In this document: in pieces, positions 17,436-26,090 of the stretch | How positions within the stretch are numbered: the first letter of the stretch is position 1 | How the letters are laid out: the number at the start of each line of letters is the position of its first letter | Assembly: GCF_014874095.1 (NCBI RefSeq) | Contig: NZ_JADBEB010000001.1 | Coordinates: 3,906,001-3,970,000, forward strand | Length of the DNA stretch: 64,000 bases | Direction: 5' to 3' | Source: Plantactinospora soyae | GTDB taxonomy: Bacteria > Actinomycetota > Actinomycetes > Mycobacteriales > Micromonosporaceae | Notes under the pieces: model-generated | The model's database searches: none | What the model was told of the DNA's origin: nothing | Seen by the model: only the letters and a program-made list of their open reading frames with translations | Program-made: the position numbers and the translations under genes

Positions 17436-19049
17436 CTACCGTTTCGGGCTCACCGAGTCGCCGAGCACCCGAAGCGCGGGCAGGGCTCGGCCGGAGTAGT
17501 CGAACAGGGCCTGGTTCTCCCAGCCGTCACCCGAGGCCGGGTCGGCCGGATCCCAGCCGGCGCCGTCGACGGCGGTCCAGGTCGGTTCCCAGTAGAAGAC
17601 GCCGAGCGCACCGGGTACGGCGGCCACGGTGTTGACCATGTCCCGCATCGCGTCGGCCTGGCCGTCCGGGGTCGCCGGGTAGCCACTGGTCTGCTGCAAC
17701 GAGGCGGTGAAGATGTTCGCCTCGTGGTCGTTCTCGGCCAGCGTGAAGCCGTACCCGGTCTCCACCACCATCACCGGCTTGCCGTACGCGCTGGTCAGGT
17801 CGAAGAGGTTGGCCTGGAGGGAGCCGAGCGGGCCGTGCCAGTAGGTGTAGTGCGAGACGGCGATGATGTCGAACGGGACGCCCCGGCTGACCGCGTTGTC
17901 GAACCACCAGCGATGGCCGCCGTTGTTTCCGCCCTCGGCCAGGTGCAGGGCAACCTTGCTCCGGGGCGAGGCGTCGGTGACCGCGGTGCTGGCCGTGGTG
18001 AGCAGCGCCGCCAGCCCGTCCCAGTTGTCCCAGCGGCCGTCCGGCCAGAGCATGCCGCCGTTGATCTCGTTGCCGATCTGGACCATGTCGGCCGGGGTGC
18101 CCTGCCGGCGCAGGCTCGCGACCACGTCGTACGTGTGGTCGTAGAGCGCCTGCCGGAGCTGGTCGAACGGCAACTCCGCCCAGGCGGCCGGCTTGAACTG
18201 CTTGCCGGGGTCGGCCCAGGTGTCCGAGTAGTGGAAGTCGATCAACAGGCCCATTCCGAGCGCGTGCGCCCGCCGGGCCTTGGCGAGTACGTCCTCCTTG
18301 TCGCTGAATCCGTCGGCCGGGTTGACCCAGACCTTCAGCCGGGCGTAGTTGACGCCGTTGGCCCGCAGGATCCGCAGCGCGTCCCGGGGTGGTCCGGTGC
18401 GGTCCCGGTACACGGCGCCGTAATGCTCGTTCTTGGTCAGGTGCGACACGTCGGCCCCGGCGATCCGCAGCGCGGGGCCACCGGCCGGGCCGTCCGCGCG
18501 GGTGAGGCTCAGGTCGTCGAAGTGCGCCCAGTCCCCGGCGTTGCCGTCGGAGACGAGTTCGATCGTGCACCGGCCGGAGGTGACCCGGGTGGTGAGGGCG
18601 ACCTCGACCCACCAGTCGGCACCGGTACGCGGCAGGTCGACGCGCTCAGTCGCCCCGCCGCACCCGGTGAGCGCGACGTGCGCGTCCCGCTGTCCGCCGC
18701 TGGCCCGGACCGACACCCGCAGCGTGTGGTAGCCGGGCCGTAGCCCGCTGAGCCGCTGGGAGGTCTCGACCCGGTAGGGCTGCTCGGCCCAGTGGGTGAG
18801 CCGGTTCTCCCCGGACCGGCCACCCGGCTCGGCGAAGCTGGCCGACCGCTGGCCGCGCTCCGACCAGCCGGCCGGTGATCCGAGGTCGCCGGTGGTCTCG
18901 AACCCCGGGTTCGCCACTTCGCCGGCCGGGCTGGTGACCCCGGCGCCGGCGCCGAACCCGCCGCTGGCCACCGCCGGTCGACCGAGATCCGGTACGACGA
19001 CGGCGGCGACCAGCGCGAGAGCTCCGAACGCGATTTTCCTGTTCTGCAT
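17436..19049 (-). CDS. Secreted GH53 endo-beta-1,4-galactanase, second paralogue
   Basis: 537 aa. The ATG at 19049 is preferred over an upstream frame start because AAGGAGG precedes it and a signal peptide follows (KIAFGALALVAAVVV). Same layout as its neighbour: N-terminal jelly-roll-like domain (~45-185, cysteines C130 and C161, WAHFDDLSL) and GH53 domain with acid/base E328 (VQIGNEIN) and nucleophile E430 (VMVVETGYG). The two are clearly paralogues by duplication, but only moderately similar outside the catalytic domain. First gene of the galactanase operon, preceded by two LacI-type operators. Confidence 0.95.
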   Translation of the reverse strand: MQNRKIAFGALALVAAVVVPDLGRPAVASGGFGAGAGVTSPAGEVANPGFETTGDLGSPAGWSERGQRSASFAEPGGRSGENRLTHWAEQPYRVETSQRLSGLRPGYHTLRVSVRASGGQRDAHVALTGCGGATERVDLPRTGADWWVEVALTTRVTSGRCTIELVSDGNAGDWAHFDDLSLTRADGPAGGPALRIAGADVSHLTKNEHYGAVYRDRTGPPRDALRILRANGVNYARLKVWVNPADGFSDKEDVLAKARRAHALGMGLLIDFHYSDTWADPGKQFKPAAWAELPFDQLRQALYDHTYDVVASLRRQGTPADMVQIGNEINGGMLWPDGRWDNWDGLAALLTTASTAVTDASPRSKVALHLAEGGNNGGHRWWFDNAVSRGVPFDIIAVSHYTYWHGPLGSLQANLFDLTSAYGKPVMVVETGYGFTLAENDHEANIFTASLQQTSGYPATPDGQADAMRDMVNTVAAVPGALGVFYWEPTWTAVDGAGWDPADPASGDGWENQALFDYSGRALPALRVLGDSVSPKR

Positions 19050-19130
19050 CGGCGAACGTTCCTCCTTGTCGGAACCGGCGCCGCAGGCGGGACTCCGCCG
19101 GGGCGCCAGCACCGCATATCAGCCCGGAAT

Positions 19131-19144
19131 TGGGAGCGCTCACA
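19131..19144. promoter_or_regulatory. LacI-type operator 1 (TGGGAGCGCTCACA)
   Basis: Near-perfect 14-bp palindrome around GAGCGCTC, 82 bp upstream of the galactanase operon start. It matches the CebR-like box TGGGAGCGCTCCCA used by actinobacterial LacI-family sugar regulators. Confidence 0.85.
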
Positions 19145-19209
19145 GGTAGTGAAAGACGCCTGTTACCTGGAGAAACTCTGTCTTTGGGCATCGAATAAGC
19201 GAGTGATGC

Positions 19210-19223
19210 TGTGAGCGCTCACG
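19210..19223. promoter_or_regulatory. LacI-type operator 2 (TGTGAGCGCTCACG)
   Basis: Second palindrome, 79 bp from operator 1 centre to centre (about 7.5 helical turns) in the same promoter region. A TTGACA on the minus strand at 19249-19244 lies just upstream, so this operator would overlap the promoter. Confidence 0.85.
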
Positions 19224-19299
19224 GAACCATCAGCGTCGAGCGATGTCAAGAGGTACGTCCAGGGGCCGGTCCGACGTAGATCGACGCCCGCCCACCGGT

Positions 19300-19338
19300 G
19301 CCGGGGTACGGGCCCCGTCGTGCTGCCCGTACCCCGGC
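19300..19338 (-). terminator. Hairpin terminator of the GH42 gene
   Basis: A 13-bp perfect stem (GCCGGGGTACGGG / CCCGTACCCCGGC) with a 13-nt loop starts about 10 bp after the beta-galactosidase stop codon. Confidence 0.8.
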
Positions 19339-19348
19339 CGGAGTCGGT

Positions 19349-21457
19349 TCAGGTGCGCAGGGCCCGTACGCCGCCGGCCGGAACCCGGAGCACGCCATCG
19401 TGGAACGTGCCGTCGATCAGGTCGGTACCGGTCCCCGGCAGTTCCGCGTCCAGGTCGCCGTGGTTGATCGCGATCAGGAACCGGCTGCCGTCGGTACCCG
19501 CCCGGCGGATCAGTTCGACGCTCTCCGGCGCCCCGTCCGGCGGGACCAGGCCCGCGTCCCGGTACGCGGCCCGGAGCACCGGGGCGAGGCCGGCGGCGTC
19601 CAGGCGGGTGGAGACGTACCAGGCGTGCCCGGCGCCGAGGCGGTTGCGGGTGACCGCCGGACCACCGGCGGCCGGACCGTCCAGATAGGTCAGCACCGTT
19701 TCGGCCGCGTGCGGTAGCACCGCCTCGGTCCAGACATCTGCGGTCAGCGTCGCCGCCCGTCCGTCGGCCGGGTCCGCCGGCCACCCGCCCGGCGCCGGAG
19801 CGGCGGCGACGTCGTCCGGGCGGCCGAGCCGCACCGTCTCGCCGGCCCGGAGCGGCAGGAACTCCTCCACCGTCAGTCCGAGCAGGTCCCGCAGCGCACC
19901 CGGATAACCACCCGGATGTACGGCGTCGTCGGCGTCCACGATCCCCGAGAAGTACGAGACCAGCACCGTTCCGCCCCCGGCGACGTACCGGCGGAGGTTC
20001 TCGGCGGCGGACGGTGTGGTCAGGTAGAGGCTCGGTACGACGACCAGCCGGTAGTCGCCCAACGCCCGCTCCGGATGGACGAAGTCGACGGTGAGCCGGT
20101 CCCGCCAGAGCCGTTCGTAGTACGCCGCCATCCGCTCGCGGTAGTCCAGGTCGACCGACGGGCGCCAGTCCAGTTCAAGGGCCCACCAGGACTCCCAGTC
20201 CCAGAGTACGGCGACGTCGCCGACCACCCGGGTTCCGCGCAGCGGTTCGAGCGCGGGCAGGTCGGCGCCGAGTTCCACCACCTCGCGCCAGACCCGGGTC
20301 CCGGTACCGCCGTGCGGCAGCATCGCGGAGTGGAACTTCTCCGCCCCGAACCGGGCGGCCCGCCACTGGAAGAACAGCACCGCCTCGGCGCCCCGGGCCA
20401 GGTGTCCCAGGCTATTGCGGCGCAGTTCCCCGGGGCGCTTGGCGATGTTGCGCGGCTGCCAGTTGACCGCCGAGGTCGAGTGCTCCATCAGCAGCCAGGG
20501 CCGGCCTCCGGCGACCGCCCGGGTGAGGTCGGCGCACATCGCCAGTTCGATGTGGTTGTCCGGCTCCTCGGCCCGCAGGTAGTGGTCGTTCGAGACCACG
20601 TCCACCTCGTCCGCCCAGCGCCAGTAGTCGATTGTCTTGCAGTTGGCGAGCATGAAGTTGGTGGTCACCGGTACGCCGGGGGAGAGCCGGTGCAGGATGT
20701 CCCGCTCGCGCCGGAAGTTGGCCAGGTGCGCGTCGGAGGAGAAGCGCAGGAAGTCGAGTTGCTGGGCCGGGTTGACCGCCGTCGGCGCGGCGAACGGCGG
20801 TTCGATCTCGGCCCAGTCGCCGTACCGCTGGCCCCAGAAGGTGGTGCCCCAGGCGTCGTTGAGCCGGGCCAGTTCGCCGTGGCGGTCGCGCAGCCAGTCG
20901 CGGAACGCCGCCGCCGAGGTCTCGCAGTAGCAGAGCGCGTTCACCCCGCCGTACTCATTGTGGGAGTGCCACAGCACCAGGGCCGGGTGGTCGGCGTAGC
21001 GCCGGGCCAGTTGCTCGGTGATCCGGGCGCTCGCCTGCGCGTACGCGGGCGAGGAGGGGCAGAACGACTGCCGGGCGCCCCCGCCGAGGGCGGTCCCGTG
21101 CCGGTCGACCAGTCGGGCTCCGGGGTGCCGCCGCCGGAACCAGGCCGGTGGGACGGCGGTGGGGGTGGCCAGGTCGACCGCGATCCCGCCGTCGTGCATG
21201 AGGTCGAGCAGCCGGTCCAGCCAGCCGAAGTCGAAGTCGCCCTCCGCCGGCTCCAGCAGGGCCCAGGAGAAGATGCCGACGCTGACCAGGTTCACCCCGG
21301 CGGTACGCATCAACTCGACGTCCTCGGCCCAGACGTGCTCCGGCCACTGTTCGGGGTTGTAGTCGCCGCCGTACGCCAGGCGGTCCAGTCGGGGCAGCGG
21401 CCCGGCCCGGCCCGGTACGTCCGCTGCGGCTACCACGAGGTGCGGGGTCTGACTCAT
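19349..21457 (-). CDS. GH42 beta-galactosidase (GanA-like)
   Basis: 702 aa. The ATG at 21457 follows GGAGAT and is chosen over an upstream frame start that would run through the operator. GH42 catalytic barrel: YGGDYNPEQWPEHVW near the N-terminus, acid/base E168 (HSHNEYGG), nucleophile E325 (WLLMEHSTSAVNW), then the trimerisation and C-terminal beta domains. Cysteines near residue 176 (CYCET) match the zinc-site region of some GH42 enzymes. No signal peptide: it should hydrolyse imported galacto-oligosaccharides in the cytoplasm. Divergent from the ABC importer, with an operator 16 bp before its start. Confidence 0.95.
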   Translation of the reverse strand: MSQTPHLVVAAADVPGRAGPLPRLDRLAYGGDYNPEQWPEHVWAEDVELMRTAGVNLVSVGIFSWALLEPAEGDFDFGWLDRLLDLMHDGGIAVDLATPTAVPPAWFRRRHPGARLVDRHGTALGGGARQSFCPSSPAYAQASARITEQLARRYADHPALVLWHSHNEYGGVNALCYCETSAAAFRDWLRDRHGELARLNDAWGTTFWGQRYGDWAEIEPPFAAPTAVNPAQQLDFLRFSSDAHLANFRRERDILHRLSPGVPVTTNFMLANCKTIDYWRWADEVDVVSNDHYLRAEEPDNHIELAMCADLTRAVAGGRPWLLMEHSTSAVNWQPRNIAKRPGELRRNSLGHLARGAEAVLFFQWRAARFGAEKFHSAMLPHGGTGTRVWREVVELGADLPALEPLRGTRVVGDVAVLWDWESWWALELDWRPSVDLDYRERMAAYYERLWRDRLTVDFVHPERALGDYRLVVVPSLYLTTPSAAENLRRYVAGGGTVLVSYFSGIVDADDAVHPGGYPGALRDLLGLTVEEFLPLRAGETVRLGRPDDVAAAPAPGGWPADPADGRAATLTADVWTEAVLPHAAETVLTYLDGPAAGGPAVTRNRLGAGHAWYVSTRLDAAGLAPVLRAAYRDAGLVPPDGAPESVELIRRAGTDGSRFLIAINHGDLDAELPGTGTDLIDGTFHDGVLRVPAGGVRALRT

Positions 21458-21472
21458 GCGGGATCTCCGAAC

Positions 21473-21486
21473 TGTGCGCGCTCCCA
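21473..21486. promoter_or_regulatory. LacI-type operator 3 (TGTGCGCGCTCCCA)
   Basis: One base away from the consensus TGTGAGCGCTCMCA. It lies directly upstream of the GH42 start codon on the minus strand, where bound repressor would block transcription or early elongation. Confidence 0.75.
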
Positions 21487-21536
21487 ACGGTAGTGCGCAT
21501 GATTGCACACCGATCTACAAGGAGAACAAGCACTAG

Positions 21537-21550
21537 TTGACACCTTGACA
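21537..21550 (+). promoter_or_regulatory. Candidate -35 elements of the sugar importer operon
   Basis: Two overlapping TTGACA hexamers (21537-21542 and 21545-21550) lie just before operator 4. The matching -10 (TAGTCC or AGACTG) is weak, so operator 4 would overlap the -10/+1 region. Confidence 0.4.
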
Positions 21551-21572
21551 TGATCGACCGGTAGTCCAAGAC

Positions 21573-21586
21573 TGTGAGCGCTCCCA
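21573..21586. promoter_or_regulatory. LacI-type operator 4 (TGTGAGCGCTCCCA)
   Basis: Exact consensus palindrome, 54 bp upstream of the solute-binding-protein gene and downstream of a TTGACA, consistent with repression of the importer operon. Confidence 0.88.
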
Positions 21587-21639
21587 GTTGTTTCTGTCCG
21601 ATCACCAGCAGATGACACAGCGGAAACTGAGAGGTTGAG

Positions 21640-22941
21640 ATGACCCGTTCGCTCGGCGGGAAGGTCCTGGCGTTGGTAGTCGGCGCCAGTCTGGTCGCCG
21701 CCTGCACCTCGAACTCGGACGACGAACCGGCGCAGGCCACCGGGCCGGTCGAGCTCTCCTTCTGGTCCTGGGCTCCCAAAATCGAGACGCTCGTCGACCG
21801 GTGGAACGCCGACAACCCGGAGGTGAAGGTGACGCTGAGCAGGCAGGCCGGGGGCGCCGACATCGTCACCAAGCTGCTCACCGCGGCCAAGGCGGGCAAC
21901 CCGCCGGACCTGGCCCAGGTGGAGTACCAGGCCCTGCCGACGCTGGTCAGCAACGACGTCCTCGCCGACATCGCCGAGCAGGCCAAGCCGTTGAAGGACA
22001 AGTTCGCCGAGGGCACCTGGCAGCAGGTGACCCTGGGCACCGACGCGGTCTACGCCGTTCCGCAGGACGCGGCCCCGATGATGCTCTACTACCGCACCGA
22101 CCTGTTCCGGCAGTTCGGCCTGACCGTGCCGAAGACCTGGGAGGAGTTCGCCCAGACCGCCCGGACCCTGCGCGGCAAGAGCAGCAAGCACTACCTGACC
22201 ACGTTCTCCGCCACCGACCCCGGATGGTTCGCCGGCCTGACCCAACAGGCCGGGGCGGCGTGGTGGGGAATCGACGGCGAGTCCTGGCGGGTGACCGTCA
22301 ACGACGCGGCGACGAAGAAGGTCGCGGACTACTGGGGCGGCCTGGTCACCGAGGGCGTCGTCGACGGGAAGCCGATGTACACGCCGGAGTGGAACAAGTC
22401 GCTCAACGACGGCAGCCTGCTGGCCTGGCCGGGCGCGGTCTGGGGGCCGGGCGTGCTGACCGGCAACGCACCCGACACCAAGGGCAAGTGGGCGATGGCC
22501 CCGCTGCCACAGTGGAGCGCCGGAGAGAACCGGACCGGCAACTGGGGCGGCTCCTCCACCGGGGTCACCGCCGCGTCGAAGCACAAGGCGGCGGCGGTCA
22601 AGTTCGCCAGCTGGTTGAACACCGACCCGACCGCCACCACGATGCTGGTCCGGGACTGCTCGGTCTATCCGGCCGCCCGGGACGCCCAGGCCGGCCCGGC
22701 CCTGGCCCAGCCGCCGGACTTCTTCGCGGGCCAGGCCGACTTCTATCCGGTGGCCAAGCAGATCGCCGAGACCGCCGCCGGGGTCACCTGGGGGCCGAAC
22801 GTTAACGTCACCTACCAGGTCTACCAGGACGAGTTCGCCAAGGCGATCACGGCAAAGACGCCGTTCAGCGGCGCGGTCGAGGCGATGCAGTCGGCGACGG
22901 TGGCCGACATGCGCAAGAACGGCTTCACCGTCGCGGGCTGA
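21640..22941 (+). CDS. Sugar ABC transporter substrate-binding lipoprotein
   Basis: 433 aa, ATG. Lipoprotein signal with lipobox L-V-A-A-C22, then an extracellular solute-binding protein family 1 fold (VELSFWSWAPKIETLVDRWNADNP; AVPQDAAPMMLYYRTDLF). The aromatic-rich middle (WFAGLTQQAGAAWWGIDG) fits an oligosaccharide ligand. It should capture galacto-oligosaccharides released by the two GH53 enzymes; the ligand is inferred from the neighbours and shared operators. First gene of the importer operon, with no ATP-binding subunit following, so a shared MsiK-type ATPase encoded elsewhere is likely. Confidence 0.92.
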   Translation: MTRSLGGKVLALVVGASLVAACTSNSDDEPAQATGPVELSFWSWAPKIETLVDRWNADNPEVKVTLSRQAGGADIVTKLLTAAKAGNPPDLAQVEYQALPTLVSNDVLADIAEQAKPLKDKFAEGTWQQVTLGTDAVYAVPQDAAPMMLYYRTDLFRQFGLTVPKTWEEFAQTARTLRGKSSKHYLTTFSATDPGWFAGLTQQAGAAWWGIDGESWRVTVNDAATKKVADYWGGLVTEGVVDGKPMYTPEWNKSLNDGSLLAWPGAVWGPGVLTGNAPDTKGKWAMAPLPQWSAGENRTGNWGGSSTGVTAASKHKAAAVKFASWLNTDPTATTMLVRDCSVYPAARDAQAGPALAQPPDFFAGQADFYPVAKQIAETAAGVTWGPNVNVTYQVYQDEFAKAITAKTPFSGAVEAMQSATVADMRKNGFTVAG

Positions 22942-23019
22942 CCGGTGGGGGCACCGGCACGCAGGTCACGGTGCCGGTGCGGTGCAATGACGAGAACCGG
23001 CCGACCGAACGGAGAGTCG

Positions 23020-23949
23020 ATGTCCACGGCCACCAACCGGGTCGGCCGCCGGGGAAGGCGTACGGCGGCCCCGTACGCCTTCCTCGCCCCGGCGGTGATC
23101 CTGTTCACCCTGTTCGTCATCCTGCCGATCGGCTACGCGGGCTATCTGAGCCTGCGGAAGGTCCAGGTCAGCGGGCTGGGACTCGGCCGGGGCGCCCGGA
23201 AGGAGATCTTCGCCGGCCTGGAGAACTACCGCGACGCGGTCGGTGACTCGGAACTCTGGTCGGGTGGGTTGCGGGTGCTCGGCTACGGGGCACTGCTGGT
23301 GCCGATCATGCTGGGGCTGGCCCTGCTCTTCGCCCTGCTGCTGGACCGGCCCCGGGCCCGGTTCGGTCGGTTCGCCCGGACCTCGATCTTCCTCCCGTAC
23401 GCGGTGCCGGCGATCATCGCCAGCCTGCTCTGGGGTTTCCTCTACCTGCCGGCGACCAGCCCGGTCAACGACCTGCTGGCCTGGGTCGGGCTGCCCGAGC
23501 CGGACCTGCTCGGCCAGGGCACCGTCTTCTACTCGGTGGTCAACATCGCGCTCTGGGGCGGCATCGGGTTCAACATGATCGTGCTGTACACGGCGCTGCG
23601 GGCGATCCCGGTGGAGCTGTACGAGTCGGCCCGGCTCGACGGCTGCTCCGAGGTGCAGATCGCGCTGCGGATCAAGATCCCGTTGCTGGTTCCGGCGCTC
23701 GTGATGACCACGGTGTTCAGCATGATCGCCACCTTGCAGGTCTTCATCGAGCCGATGGCGCTCGAGCCGCTGACCAACTCGATCTCGTCGACCTGGACGC
23801 CGCTGATGAAGGTCTACCGCGACGCCTTCGCCACCAACGACCGGTACGCCGCCGCCGCCACCTCGGTGCTGATCGCGGCGATCACCCTGGTGCTCTCCTT
23901 CGGCTTCCTGCGGCTGGTGCAGAACCGGGCATTCGGACAGGAGCGCTGA
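23020..23949 (+). CDS. Sugar ABC transporter permease (MalF/GanP type)
   Basis: 309 aa. The ATG at 23020 is preceded by GGAGAG; an upstream GTG at 22945 would add an unconserved leader. Six predicted membrane segments and the inner-membrane EAA loop (YESARLDGCSEVQIALRIKIPLL), which docks on the ATPase. Pairs with the next permease to form the channel. The next gene starts 1 bp after its stop codon. Confidence 0.93.
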   Translation: MSTATNRVGRRGRRTAAPYAFLAPAVILFTLFVILPIGYAGYLSLRKVQVSGLGLGRGARKEIFAGLENYRDAVGDSELWSGGLRVLGYGALLVPIMLGLALLFALLLDRPRARFGRFARTSIFLPYAVPAIIASLLWGFLYLPATSPVNDLLAWVGLPEPDLLGQGTVFYSVVNIALWGGIGFNMIVLYTALRAIPVELYESARLDGCSEVQIALRIKIPLLVPALVMTTVFSMIATLQVFIEPMALEPLTNSISSTWTPLMKVYRDAFATNDRYAAAATSVLIAAITLVLSFGFLRLVQNRAFGQER

Positions 23950-23950
23950 G

Positions 23951-24862
23951 ATGGCGACCAGAACCGCCGAGATCGTCACCCCGGACCCGGCACCGGCCAT
24001 CCGGAGCGGCCCGACCGGCGGGCCGAACCGGTCCAACTGGTCCCAGCTGGTGCCGACCGCCGTACTGCTGATCGGGGCGGTGTACTGCCTGCTGCCGGTG
24101 CTCTGGGTGCTGGTGGCGTCCACCAAGAGCGGGTCGACGCTCTTCACCAGCTTCACCTTCGCCCCGAGCACCTCGATGCTGGACAACCTGACCGACCTGT
24201 CGACGTACGCGGACGGGATCTTCTGGCGCTGGATGCTCAACACCCTGCTGTACGCCGGGGTCGGCGGGGTGCTCTCCGCGCTGGTCTCCGGGCTGAGCGG
24301 CTACACCCTGGCCAAGTACCAGTTCGCCGGCCGGTCGGTGGTGTTCAACGTACTGCTGGCCGGGGTGCTGGTGCCGGGGATCATCCTGGCCGTCCCGCAG
24401 TACCTGCTGCTGGCGAAGGTCGGACTCACCGACACGTACTGGTCGGTGCTGCTGCCCAGCATCGTCAGCCCGTACGGCATCTACCTGGCCCGGATCTACG
24501 CCGCGTCGGCGGTGCCGGACTCGGTGATCGAGGCGGCCCGGGTGGACGGCGCGAGCGAGTTCGGGATCTTCCGTCGGGTGGCGATGCCGATGATGGTGCC
24601 CGGACTGATCACCGTGTTCCTGTTCCAGTTCGTGGCCATCTGGAACAACTTCCTGCTGCCGTTCATCATGCTCGCCGACGACGACCGGTTCCCGGTCACC
24701 CTCGGGCTCTACACGCTGCTCAACCGGGGCTCGACCGAACCCGCGCTGTACCGGCTGGTGATCATCGGGTCGTTGCTGTCGATCATTCCGCTGGTGGCGC
24801 TCTTCCTGTCCCTCCAGCGGTACTGGCGGGTGGACCTGATCTCCGGCTCGGTCAAGGCGTAG
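23951..24862 (+). CDS. Sugar ABC transporter permease (MalG/GanQ type)
   Basis: 303 aa, ATG one base after the previous stop (tight coupling). Six membrane segments, EAA loop IEAARVDGASEFGIFRRVAMPMM, and a C-terminal GSVKA typical of MalG-type permeases. Completes the importer except for the ATPase. Followed after 60 bp by the LacI-type regulator. Confidence 0.93.
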   Translation: MATRTAEIVTPDPAPAIRSGPTGGPNRSNWSQLVPTAVLLIGAVYCLLPVLWVLVASTKSGSTLFTSFTFAPSTSMLDNLTDLSTYADGIFWRWMLNTLLYAGVGGVLSALVSGLSGYTLAKYQFAGRSVVFNVLLAGVLVPGIILAVPQYLLLAKVGLTDTYWSVLLPSIVSPYGIYLARIYAASAVPDSVIEAARVDGASEFGIFRRVAMPMMVPGLITVFLFQFVAIWNNFLLPFIMLADDDRFPVTLGLYTLLNRGSTEPALYRLVIIGSLLSIIPLVALFLSLQRYWRVDLISGSVKA

Positions 24863-24922
24863 GCGAGGTGTGTCACAACCGCCGATACCGCCGCCGCCGG
24901 CCGACCCGGGGACAATGACAGC

Positions 24923-25957
24923 GTGACCGCGCCCGACCGCAGCCGTAGCCGTAGCCGCCGTACCCGGCCCCGCCCGACCATGGACGACGTGGCGGCGCTG
25001 GCGGGGGTCTCCCGGGGCACCGTCTCCCGGGTGCTCAACGGGGGGCACAACGTCAGCGGCCCGGCGCTGGACGCGGTCCGCCGGGCGATCCGCAAGACCG
25101 GGTACGTGGTCAACCAGCACGCCCGGAGCCTGGTGACCCAGCGGTCGGACTCGGTGGCGTTCATCCTGTCCGAGCCGCAGGACCGGCTCTTCGAGGACCC
25201 GAACTTCAACATCCTGCTCCGCGGCTGCACCCAGGAACTCGCCGAGCACGACATCACGCTGCTGTTGACCATCGCCGGCACCCAGGAGGACCGCAAGCGG
25301 GTCGGCCGGTACGTCACCGCTGGCCACGTCGACGGGGCGCTGGTGATCTCCACCCACGCCGGCAGCCCGCTGCTCGACGAGCTGGAGGAGCGCGGCCTGC
25401 CCTTCGTGGCCTGCGGCCGGCCCCTGGGGCGGGACCGGGACGTCAGCTACGTCGCCGCCGACGACCGGGGCGGCGCCCGGCAGATGGTCAGCTACCTGCA
25501 GTCCCGGGGGCACCGCACCATCGCCACCATCACCGGCCCGCTCGACACCTCCGGCGGGGTGGACCGGCTCGCCGGCTACCACGACGTACTCGGGGAGTCC
25601 GATCCGCGCCTCGTGGTGACCGGTGACTACACGCACGCGGCCGGCGAGGCGGGGATGGAGCAGCTGCTGCGCCAGGTGCCCGACCTGGACGCGGTCTTCG
25701 TCGGTTCGGACCTGATGGCCACCGGGGCGATCGCCGCACTGCACCGGGCCGGTCGGCGGGTCCCGGACGACGTCGCGGTCGGCGGCTTCGACGACTCGAA
25801 GGTCGCCACCACCTCGGTGCCCCGGCTGACCACCATCCGGCAGCCGTGGGGCCGGATCAGCGCCGAGATGGTCCGGCTGCTGCTCAACCACCTGGCCGGC
25901 GACTCGCACGCGGCGGTCATCTTCCCCACCGAGCTGGTGGTCCGGGAGTCCGCCTGA
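24923..25957 (+). CDS. LacI-family transcriptional repressor of the galactan cluster
   Basis: 344 aa, GTG start. N-terminal HTH TMDDVAALAGVSRGTVSRVLNGG with the hinge-helix region (YVVNQHARSLVTQRSDSVAF), then a periplasmic-binding-like effector domain (VGSDLMATGAIAALHRAGRRVPDDVAVGGFDDS and LTTIRQPWGRI). The four TGTGAGCGCTCMCA palindromes at 19131, 19210, 21473 and 21573 are of the CebR-like type such proteins bind, so it is very likely the local repressor, released by a galacto-oligosaccharide (inference). No operator was seen before its own gene. Confidence 0.93.
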   Translation: MTAPDRSRSRSRRTRPRPTMDDVAALAGVSRGTVSRVLNGGHNVSGPALDAVRRAIRKTGYVVNQHARSLVTQRSDSVAFILSEPQDRLFEDPNFNILLRGCTQELAEHDITLLLTIAGTQEDRKRVGRYVTAGHVDGALVISTHAGSPLLDELEERGLPFVACGRPLGRDRDVSYVAADDRGGARQMVSYLQSRGHRTIATITGPLDTSGGVDRLAGYHDVLGESDPRLVVTGDYTHAAGEAGMEQLLRQVPDLDAVFVGSDLMATGAIAALHRAGRRVPDDVAVGGFDDSKVATTSVPRLTTIRQPWGRISAEMVRLLLNHLAGDSHAAVIFPTELVVRESA

Positions 25958-26090
25958 GCACGGGACGGCTGTCCGACCCGGCGGCCTGGTCGCCCGGTCG
26001 TGGTGGCCAGCCCCGCGATCGGCGGGGGGATACCGGGCGGGCCGGTGATCCGCCCCGCCACCCCGCCGATGATCTGGCAGGCTGGTAGAT

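Noticed and set aside
24863-24922. Operator before the LacI-type gene
   Set aside because: No GAGCGCTC palindrome lies in the 60-bp gap, so autoregulation by the same box is not supported.
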